Positions 12,856 to 17,710 of a stretch of DNA of 17,710 bases are shown in pieces (position 1 is the first letter of the stretch; each line of letters opens with the position of its first letter). Position numbers and translations under genes: made by a program. Below the pieces are notes generated by a model, which was not told where the DNA came from, did no database searches, and saw only the letters and a program-made list of their open reading frames with translations. Source of the stretch: an uncultured Eubacteriales bacterium (GTDB taxonomy: Bacteria; Bacillota; Clostridia; Oscillospirales; Oscillospiraceae); contig URLO01000047.1 of NCBI GenBank assembly GCA_900548625.1, forward strand, positions 1 through 17,710, in the 5' to 3' direction.

Positions 12856-13428
12856 TCACAGGAGGATCGGCTGGAGCTGGACGCCGCGGAGCGCGGCCTC
12901 GACGGTGGGAAGAAGCTGCGTGAAGTCGGCAACGACGGAGCGCGGCTTTTTCTGCGGCGCGTCCTGACGCATGGGGACGAAATAATGGTGCCGGCGCGCG
13001 AGGAGCCGCCCGATGTTCCCGGCGTTCGCGCCCAGCGCGTCGTTCGACGAGACAGCGAGGATCACGGGGCGTTCGTTGCGCAGGTGCGCCTTGACCGCCA
13101 GCGTGACGGGCGTGTCGGCAATGCCGTTTGCGAGCTTTGCGAGGGTGCTGCCGGTCGCGGGCGCGACGATCAGCGCGTCCAGCAGCGTTTTCGGGCCGAT
13201 CGGCTCGACGGCGTCCAGTGTGTGCAGGATCGCGCGGCCGCAGAGCGACTCGATCCGCGCGCGGAAGGCCTCCGCCGTGCCGAAGCGGGTGTCGGTCGTG
13301 AAGGCGGTCTCGGACAAAATGGGGATGATGTCGGGATAGACGGCCTTGAGCGCCTCGAGCTGTGCGAGCACCGGCGCAAAGGTGCAGAACGAGCCGCACA
13401 TGGCAAAGCCGAGCGTGATATGTTCCAT
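12856..13428 (-). CDS. dpaB: Dipicolinate synthase subunit B
   Basis: Flavoprotein-like subunit (SpoVFB) that with DpaA makes dipicolinic acid from a lysine-pathway intermediate in the sporulation mother cell, for export into the spore core. The product is 190 aa, close to family length. Visible features are the start MEHITLGFAMCGSFCTF, then LSETAFTTDTRFGTA, LIVAPATGSTLAKLANGIADTPVTLAVKAHLRNERPV with the flavin-type APATGSTLAK, and AVSSNDALGANAGNIG. AAGGAGGTC precedes the start. It lies 12 nt after dpaA. No asd or dapG follows here, unlike the Bacillus operon. Confidence 0.95.
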   Translation of the reverse strand: MEHITLGFAMCGSFCTFAPVLAQLEALKAVYPDIIPILSETAFTTDTRFGTAEAFRARIESLCGRAILHTLDAVEPIGPKTLLDALIVAPATGSTLAKLANGIADTPVTLAVKAHLRNERPVILAVSSNDALGANAGNIGRLLARRHHYFVPMRQDAPQKKPRSVVADFTQLLPTVEAALRGVQLQPILL

Positions 13429-13440
13429 ACAGACCTCCTT

Positions 13441-14286
13441 TTATGGCTGCGCGGCCGCAAACGCGGCTAGGATGTGGTCGTACAAGAGCGCGGCGGCGGT
13501 CGCAGGCGCGGCCTTTCCGGGAAGACCCGGCGCGGGAAGATAGACGGGCGCGTCAAAGGGGGCGGTATCCGCCGGAAGTCCGCCGGGGCTGGATGCAAGA
13601 TCGATGATCAGACAGTCGGGACGCATCGCGGCAAGGTGCTCCGCGCGGAAAACAGGTGCGGGGACGGTGCTGAAAATGCAGTCGTACTGCGCAAGGCCGC
13701 GCGGATAGCGGCAGACGGTCTCCGGCGTGCAGCCGAGCGCGGCAGCGAGCGCGCGATCCTCCGGCTTGCGCGCGGCGACGGTGACGTGGGCGAACAGTCC
13801 GCGCAGCCGCGCGGCGAGCGCCTTGCCGATGCGGCCGAAGCCGACGACCAGACAGCGGCTCCCGCTGAGCGTGATGGGCAGGCGCTCCATCGCGAGCTGG
13901 ATGGCGCCCTCGGCGGTCGGGACGGCGTTGCCCGCCGCCAGCGCGGGCGAGCGCGTGTAATCGGAGAGCACGACGGGGTACTGCGCGAAGGTCTCCGCCG
14001 CAGCCTCGAACGGCCCGCCGAAGACGAGCGTCCCCGGCGAGAGGCTTTCCAGCACGGAAACGAGCGGAATGGGGCGTGGTTCGGCGCGGATCCAGTTCTC
14101 CTTTGTCAGTGCGGGCATCGGCAGCGCGGCGGCGTGCGCGCGAGAGAGCGCCGCGTGCAGCCCGGTGCGGCTGTCCGGCAGGCCGGGCACCTGATACGTC
14201 TCGACGCAGAAGCCGCCCGCCATCAGGCGCTCGGCGAGGTACCGCTGGCGTGCGTCGCCGCCGAGCACGGCGATCGTTTTGAGCAT
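13441..14286 (-). CDS. dpaA: Dipicolinate synthase subunit A
   Basis: NAD(P)-dependent dehydrogenase-like subunit (SpoVFA) of dipicolinate synthase, 281 aa. It starts MLKTIAVLGGDARQRYLAERL, the typical N-terminal region. The Rossmann dinucleotide loop is CLVVGFGRIGKALAARL (145-161), followed by TVAARKPEDRALAAALG, IFSTVPAPVF and LIIDLASSPGG. The start at 14286 is preferred because AGGAAGG lies 6 nt upstream; the Met at 14292 would touch that site. A sigma-K-like -10 is immediately upstream. Together with dpaB it shows the organism forms, or recently formed, DPA-containing spores. Confidence 0.95.
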   Translation of the reverse strand: MLKTIAVLGGDARQRYLAERLMAGGFCVETYQVPGLPDSRTGLHAALSRAHAAALPMPALTKENWIRAEPRPIPLVSVLESLSPGTLVFGGPFEAAAETFAQYPVVLSDYTRSPALAAGNAVPTAEGAIQLAMERLPITLSGSRCLVVGFGRIGKALAARLRGLFAHVTVAARKPEDRALAAALGCTPETVCRYPRGLAQYDCIFSTVPAPVFRAEHLAAMRPDCLIIDLASSPGGLPADTAPFDAPVYLPAPGLPGKAAPATAAALLYDHILAAFAAAQP

Positions 14287-14307
14287 GGGCATCCTTCCTT
14301 TCTGCGA

Positions 14308-14333
14308 TATTCTATGCCGGAAGCGCGGGCGGT
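14308..14333 (-). promoter_or_regulatory. Sigma-K-like promoter of dpaAB
   Basis: CATAGAATA on the minus strand (14316-14308) matches the sigma-K -10 CATAnnnTA fully. An AC dinucleotide (14333-14332) lies 15 nt upstream, near the expected minimal -35. Spacing puts transcription at about 14301, just before the ribosome-binding site. In Bacillus spoVF is sigma-K-dependent, which fits. Confidence 0.5.
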
Positions 14334-14349
14334 GCGCAGGTGCGGCGGC

Positions 14350-14378
14350 AAAAAAAGACCCCGCCCGGCCGGGCAGGG
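14350..14378 (-). terminator. Terminator of the CAP-domain gene
   Basis: On the minus strand a GC-rich 10-bp stem with one G-T pair (14378-14369 with 14368-14359), or 8 bp with a short loop, is followed by TCTTTTTTT. It separates the CAP gene from dpaA. Confidence 0.8.
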
Positions 14379-14396
14379 AAAAGACGGAACGTATAT

Positions 14397-14412
14397 ATAC
14401 TATATATAGTAT
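14397..14412. repeat. 16-bp perfect AT-rich palindrome
   Basis: ATACTATATATAGTAT is a perfect dyad inside a 22-nt A/T-dominated patch in very GC-rich surroundings, between the CAP stop codon and its terminator. Its core CTATATATAG equals the core of an NrdR box, but only one copy is present. Confidence 0.7.
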
Positions 14413-14426
14413 GGCGGGAGCGGCGA

Positions 14427-14927
14427 TCACCCCACGAACCACTGCGTCCAATAGTTACCGTCTGCGACATAGCCGACGCCGAGGTCTGTATACATTGCGG
14501 AGAGGATGTTGACGCGGTGGCTCTCGGAGTTCATCCATGCCGACACGACCGACTCGGGCGAGGCGTGGCCGAAGGCGATGTTCTCGCCGGCGTGGGAATA
14601 GGAGACGCCGAAGGCGCGCATCATCTCAAACGGGGAGCCGTAGGTCGGGCTGGTGTGGCTGAAGTAGCCGCCGCTGCGCATATCCTGCGATTTGACGCGG
14701 GCATAGCGGCACAGGTCAGCGCGGATGCGCAGAGGCGCCAGCCCGCGGCCGGTGCGCACGGTGTTGACGAGATGGGCGACCGCCTGCTCATAGGCGGCAC
14801 CGGAGGCCGGCTCTGATACTGAGGCGGCAGGGCCGCCGGGCTCAGGAACGGCCGCGGCGGAGACGGTCACGGCGGCAGCGGCGGAAAGCGCCAGCGCCGC
14901 CAGAAATACGAAGCTTTTTCTTTTCAT
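14427..14927 (-). CDS. Secreted CAP/SCP-domain protein
   Basis: A 166-aa protein with a signal peptide (MKRKSFVFLAALALSAAAAV; likely cleavage after VSAAA, about residue 26) and a bacterial CAP domain (about 45-164) of the YkwD/SCP type. The canonical cavity residues are present: HTSP (His91), AGENIAFG (Glu115) and SESHRVNIL (Glu135, His137). Roles of bacterial CAP proteins are unclear; some are spore- or envelope-associated. The start at 14927 has a perfect AAGGAGG. It ends in its own terminator, so it is a single gene. No strong promoter was seen upstream. Confidence 0.93.
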   Translation of the reverse strand: MKRKSFVFLAALALSAAAAVTVSAAAVPEPGGPAASVSEPASGAAYEQAVAHLVNTVRTGRGLAPLRIRADLCRYARVKSQDMRSGGYFSHTSPTYGSPFEMMRAFGVSYSHAGENIAFGHASPESVVSAWMNSESHRVNILSAMYTDLGVGYVADGNYWTQWFVG

Positions 14928-15041
14928 TGGCAGTACCTCCTTGCGTTTCGTTTTACGCCAAAACGTGCCGGAAGGCAAGCTGTAAATCCTCCCACGGCTG
15001 GCAAACGTTGCCGGAAAACGTACAACGATTTGGCAAAAAGC

Positions 15042-15071
15042 TTGTATTCGGGCACTTGGCTGTGCTATAAT
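15042..15071 (+). promoter_or_regulatory. Promoter of the DUF4364-XRE operon
   Basis: -35 TTGTAT (15042-15047), 18-nt spacer, TATAAT (15066-15071) with extended TG (TGC). A GGCAA-ACG-TTGCC dyad (15000-15012) lies upstream, in the region divergent from the CAP gene. Confidence 0.7.
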
Positions 15072-15117
15072 GAACAAAAACCGCGCAGAACTTCGCGTGA
15101 AAGGAGCGTTGCAGGGC

Positions 15118-15663
15118 ATGGAAGCACATGGCTTTATTCGTGACATGCTGGACGTCAAGGTGCTGATTCTGTTTGTCGCATCCAGGGCGCGCTACCCGAT
15201 GAGCTTGCAGAAGATCTACGAGCTTTGCTATCAGGATGACTGTCTGAGCTATTTTGACCTCAGCCTCGCCGTACCGGAGATGGTCGAGACCGGACACCTG
15301 GCAGAGATCGAAAAGGATCGCTTCGTGATCACGGACAAGGGCCGTGAGACGGAGGAGGTCACCGAGGACGCCATTGCATATCCCGTCATGCAGCGCGCCA
15401 AGGCGGCGGTGGAGCGGTTCAACAACGAGGAAAAACGTGACGGCACCATGCAGACCGCGATCGAACAGCGCGAGTCGGGCGACTATGCCGTGACGATGGC
15501 GCTGAGCGATGAGGCCGGAGAGCTGATGAAGCTGGAGCTGATGGCGCCGACACAGCAGCAGGCGCGTGCGCTCGTCAAGGCGTTCCGCGCCAGAGCCGAC
15601 CGGGTGTATCAGACGGTCATGGGGGTGCTTCTGGAAAAAGAGAAGCCGGATGACCATGCGTGA
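15118..15663 (+). CDS. DUF4364 family protein (winged-helix-like N-terminus)
   Basis: A 181-aa cytoplasmic protein. The first 80 residues (FIRDMLDVKVLILFVASRAR, then SYFDLSLAVPEMVETGHLAEIEKDRFVITDKG) read like a PadR-type winged helix. The rest matches the DUF4364 family, whose function is unknown. The start at 15118 lies 11 nt after AAAGGAG; the in-frame Met at 15070 overlaps the -10 and is excluded. It overlaps the XRE gene by a few bases. A transcription-regulator role is likely but not shown. Confidence 0.85.
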   Translation: MEAHGFIRDMLDVKVLILFVASRARYPMSLQKIYELCYQDDCLSYFDLSLAVPEMVETGHLAEIEKDRFVITDKGRETEEVTEDAIAYPVMQRAKAAVERFNNEEKRDGTMQTAIEQRESGDYAVTMALSDEAGELMKLELMAPTQQQARALVKAFRARADRVYQTVMGVLLEKEKPDDHA

Positions 15664-15871
15664 ATATGAGCGGGCCGCATCCGTTATGTCACAGTGGCTC
15701 CGCGATCACGGCATGACGGCGGCAGAGCTTTCCCGGCAGACCGGCATCGACGCCGGGATCCTGCGGAGCATCCTGAACGGCAAACGCAAGAGCATCAGCA
15801 CGCGCAACGTGTTCCTGCTGGCGCGTCATTTCGGGCTGAGCATGCAGCAGTTCATCGATTCGATCAGCTGA
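15656..15871 (+). CDS. Small XRE-family helix-turn-helix protein
   Basis: A 71-aa one-domain regulator. The HTH is MTAAELSRQTGIDAGILRSI followed by LNGKRKSISTRNVFLLARHFGLSMQQFID, a complete Cro/C1-type fold with no other domain. The start is either 15656 or 15650 (MTMREYE); 15656 leaves better spacing from the weak AGAGAAG. It overlaps DUF4364 by 8 nt, so the pair is translationally coupled and may act together. Confidence 0.85.
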   Translation: MREYERAASVMSQWLRDHGMTAAELSRQTGIDAGILRSILNGKRKSISTRNVFLLARHFGLSMQQFIDSIS

Positions 15872-15911
15872 CTGCGGCTCGTTTACAGAAAGTTTACCGA
15901 AACAGGGCCCG

Positions 15912-15930
15912 AAGCCGCAAGGCTTTTGTT
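15912..15930 (+). terminator. Small hairpin after the XRE gene
   Basis: A 5-bp stem AAGCC/GGCTT with a GCAA tetraloop, followed by TTGTT. It overlaps the hpf -35, so termination would be weak. Confidence 0.35.
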
Positions 15931-15957
15931 GCAGAATGCGAGGAAATGTGTTATACT
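15929..15957 (+). promoter_or_regulatory. Promoter of hpf
   Basis: -35 TTGCAG (15929-15934), 17-nt spacer, TATACT (15952-15957) with extended TG (TGT). Predicted start near 15964. Confidence 0.7.
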
Positions 15958-15976
15958 ATTGCTAGAGAGATAGAAC

Positions 15977-16003
15977 GTGTGCAGCGTCCACCGGACGGCG
16001 CAC
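15977..16003 (+). promoter_or_regulatory. Hairpin in the hpf leader
   Basis: GTGTGC-AG-CGTCC pairs with GGACG-GCGCAC around an ACC loop: 11 bp with a 2-nt bulge, followed by GATTTGTCTTTT. It lies between the hpf promoter and gene and could act as an attenuator or stabilise the mRNA. Confidence 0.4.
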
Positions 16004-16057
16004 GATTTGTCTTTTGAACGCCAGAAACAGTTTCCAAAACGAAAGGAGCGGCGAATT

Positions 16058-16597
16058 ATGAGATTTCAGTATGCGGAAAAGAAAGTAACCCTGCCGGAAA
16101 ACGTCCACAAATATGCCGAGAAGAAGGTCATGAAGCTGGAACGCTTCTTTGGGGACGACGCCGATGCACTTGTGACGTTCAGCGTGGAAAAGAACCGCAA
16201 TAATGTGGAGATCACCGTCCATGCTGCAAACACCTACTTCCGCGCAAGTGAAAGCACCTCTGACATGTTCGCCTCCATCGACGCTGCGGTGGCGACCATC
16301 GAGCGCCAGATCCGCAAGAACAAGACACGCCTCGCAAGACGGCTGCGTCAGGACGCGTTCACACGCGAGCCCGATGCCACGTCGTTTGCGCCGGAGGAGC
16401 CGGAGGAAGGCGCGTTCGTGATCGTCCGGAAGAAGCAGTTCAACATGAAGCCGATGACGCAGGAGGAGGCCATCCTCCAGATGAATCTGCTGGAGCACAG
16501 CTTCTTTGCATTCCGCGACGAGGACAACGATGGAGCGTTTGCAGTGGTCTATAAGCGTACCGATGGCGGCTACGGCCTGATCGAAGACGCTGAATAA
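16058..16597 (+). CDS. hpf: Ribosome hibernation promoting factor, long form
   Basis: A 179-aa long-type HPF that binds the 30S decoding site and pairs 70S ribosomes into inactive 100S dimers under starvation. The N-terminal S30AE domain covers about 1-100 (MRFQYAEKKVTLPENVHKYA and IDAAVATIERQIRKNKTRLA). A short acidic linker leads to the C-terminal dimerisation domain (about 120-175: IVRKKQFNMKPMTQEEAILQ, then HSFFAFRDEDNDGAFAVVYK). The start at 16058 follows AAAGGAGCGG; in-frame upstream codons are in the leader. It has its own promoter and lies directly before the rRNA operon, a fitting though perhaps accidental neighbour. Confidence 0.95.
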   Translation: MRFQYAEKKVTLPENVHKYAEKKVMKLERFFGDDADALVTFSVEKNRNNVEITVHAANTYFRASESTSDMFASIDAAVATIERQIRKNKTRLARRLRQDAFTREPDATSFAPEEPEEGAFVIVRKKQFNMKPMTQEEAILQMNLLEHSFFAFRDEDNDGAFAVVYKRTDGGYGLIEDAE

Positions 16598-16611
16598 AGC
16601 ATAAAATTTTG

Positions 16612-16637
16612 AGGAGACGCCGAAAGGCGTCTCCTTT
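16612..16637 (+). terminator. Terminator of hpf (first copy of a duplicated hairpin)
   Basis: A 10-bp stem AGGAGACGCC/GGCGTCTCCT with a GAAA tetraloop and a short TTT tail, 14 nt past the hpf stop. The same 26 bp recur at 16870-16895. Confidence 0.75.
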
Positions 16638-16869
16638 GAGTTTGTCAAAGAACCTCGTAGAGTTCGCGCCCGCAGGCGCGAATAAAATGTCAATCTGTTT
16701 TGTCCGGTGGCGTGTACATCGGACAAAACACATTACGGGATGCAAGTGTGGAATTTGTGCGCAAGCCGCGCACAAATTATGCGCGCCGCATCGCGCAGCC
16801 TGTTCAAACGCGAACCCAGCCCCGCGGTTCGCGTTTGAGAGCTTGTCAAAAAGACTTTTTGACAAGCTC
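16638..16869 (+). repeat. Multi-hairpin repeat element between duplicated terminators
   Basis: It begins GAGTTTGTCAAAGAACCTCGTAG, related to the window start. Five inverted repeats follow in order: TTCGCGCC/GGCGCGAA (16663-16682); 11 bp TGTTTTGTCCG (16696-16706 with 16720-16730); 11 bp AATTTGTGCGC (16752-16762 with 16768-16778); 13 bp TCAAACGCGAACC (16804-16816 with 16826-16838); 15 bp GAGCTTGTCAAAAAG (16839-16853 with 16855-16869). No ORF in it looks like a protein. Confidence 0.65.
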
Positions 16870-16897
16870 AGGAGACGCCGAAAGGCGTCTCCTTTTT
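16870..16897 (+). terminator. Second copy of the hpf terminator hairpin
   Basis: Identical over 26 bp to 16612-16637 but with a better T run (TTTTT). It may be the original full terminator, with the element inserted between copies. Confidence 0.75.
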
Positions 16898-17044
16898 CGC
16901 TGCCGATGGACGCCGGGTACGCTCCGAGCTGCTGCCGATCCGGCCGCTGTGGCGGCAAATGCGCACTCCTAGCGGGAGCGGAAGGCAGATGCGGGCTGTA
17001 TTTTGGGGTCTGGTGCCGATATTAGCACAAGTGATAGTAGGTAT
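16898..17044. other. Spacer upstream of the rRNA promoters
   Basis: Mostly featureless DNA. GCTGCCGAT occurs twice (about 16899 and 16931). It shifts from GC-rich to AT-rich toward the promoters. No gene or RNA recognised. Confidence 0.5.
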
Positions 17045-17104
17045 AAAAAAAGTCGAAAAAAAGGCGAAAAAAGAGTTGACAAACGGGGGAGCGGATGGTA
17101 ATAT
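17045..17104 (+). promoter_or_regulatory. rRNA promoter P1 with phased A-tracts
   Basis: TTGACA (17076-17081), 17-nt spacer, TAATAT (17099-17104). A-tracts at 17045-17051, 17056-17062 and 17067-17072 repeat every 11 bp, as for a curved UP element. Confidence 0.85.
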
Positions 17105-17152
17105 AGCGGAGCGTTCTCGCGAGGGAAGCACATCGGATGCGAGTCCGGAACG

Positions 17153-17211
17153 AAAAACTTCGAAAAACCTCGAAAAAAGTTCTTGACAAACAGATGAAGA
17201 TGCGATAGACT
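17153..17211 (+). promoter_or_regulatory. rRNA promoter P2 with phased A-tracts
   Basis: TTGACA (17183-17188), 17-nt spacer, TAGACT (17206-17211). A-tracts begin at 17153, 17163 and 17173, exactly 10 bp apart. Confidence 0.8.
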
Positions 17212-17261
17212 GAATGAGTTCGCTGCTGAGGGAAACGAAAGCTTCCCGAAAGCGAAACTCG

Positions 17262-17318
17262 AAAAATCAAAAAACTTTGAAATAAGTTCTTGACTTTTGA
17301 AAAGTTCTGATGTATAAT
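17262..17318 (+). promoter_or_regulatory. rRNA promoter P3
   Basis: TTGACT (17290-17295), 17-nt spacer, TATAAT (17313-17318). A-tracts at 17262-17266 and 17269-17274 lie upstream. It is nearest to 16S. Confidence 0.88.
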
Positions 17319-17522
17319 CGAGTTCACGTCAGCAATGACGAGTGCACCTTGTAAATTAAACAACGAGAAACATGAACAAACACCTTGGACAATTTTTTAA
17401 AACAAGTTGTTCAGTGAATGTCAGAAATGAGATTCTTTGAATAGCCAACGAAAATTCTTGAGTATAGCTAAGAGCGAACGAAAGAATAAATTGATTTTAG
17501 AGCTTCGGCTTTAAGATACCAT
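17319..17522 (+). promoter_or_regulatory. rRNA operon leader with boxA-like site
   Basis: About 200 nt of AT-rich leader. Near its start is a hairpin CGTCA-GCAA-TGACG (17327-17340). ATTCTTTGAATA (17432-17443) resembles the boxA antitermination element. The region just before 16S should form the RNase III processing stem with sequence beyond this window. Confidence 0.6.

Positions 17523-17710
<188 letters not shown>

Noticed and set aside
13474..14409. Plus-strand open frame opposite dpaA
   Set aside because: Arg/Gly-rich shadow of dpaA with no family features.
16638..16869. CRISPR-like array
   Set aside because: The inverted repeats differ from each other in sequence and length and there is no regular direct repeat or spacer pattern.
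16609..17025. Open frames through the hairpin element (both strands)
   Set aside because: They are translations of the repeat and terminators, with no ribosome-binding site; the recurring SLSK/LFDKL peptides come from the GAGCTTGTCAAAAAG repeat.

Overview
This GC-rich window reads as chromosome of an anaerobic, endospore-forming clostridium, most likely in Oscillospirales/Oscillospiraceae. The evidence is both subunits of dipicolinate synthase (dpaA/dpaB), perfect Spo0A-type boxes, several small clostridial DUF families (DUF6514, DUF5685, DUF4364, DUF4363/DUF421, DUF1540, zf-trcl zinc ribbon), and the 5' end of a 16S rRNA gene with a cluster-IV-like V1 region. Nearly everything is core chromosome. 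I see no phage, IS transposase, tRNA or CRISPR array.

Layout. 1-2160, minus strand: a nucleoside-salvage operon tdk-deoC-deoD ending in a strong terminator. 2300-3173, minus: nrdR with its own promoter, preceded by a DUF6514 gene. 3174-3584: a divergent control region with Spo0A-like boxes and two perfect palindromes. 3585-6897, plus: yihY-like membrane protein, DUF5685, a J-domain protein with a cysteine tail, and an exported DNA/RNA non-specific endonuclease. 6938-8293, minus: DUF1540 protein and the DUF421-DUF4363 pair. 8423-12182, plus: a small membrane protein, ruvC, ruvA, ruvB and glmM. 12201-12747, plus: the best promoter in the window, a leader of about 230 nt that may be structured, and a four-CxxC zinc-ribbon protein. 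12856-14927, minus: dpaA-dpaB behind a sigma-K-like promoter, and a CAP-domain secreted protein. 15118-16597, plus: DUF4364, a small XRE regulator and long-form HPF. 16598-17710: a hairpin-rich repeat, three tandem rRNA promoters with a 107-bp period, the rRNA leader and the start of 16S.

The genes group as nucleotide economy (tdk, deoC, deoD, nrdR), recombination repair (ruvABC), cell-wall precursor synthesis (glmM), sporulation (dpaAB; perhaps DUF421/DUF4363 and the Spo0A-box gene) and ribosome supply and hibernation (rrn, hpf).

The most unusual signals are not protein genes: (i) a multi-hairpin element at 16638-16869 flanked by a duplicated 26-bp terminator, with related pieces elsewhere in the window; (ii) the long leader before the zinc-ribbon gene; (iii) helically phased Spo0A-like boxes upstream of DUF6514; (iv) three tandem rRNA promoters spaced exactly 107 bp apart, each with upstream A-tracts. 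Among the proteins, DUF5685 carries aspartate motifs like those of isoprenoid synthases and is translationally coupled to the J-domain protein.
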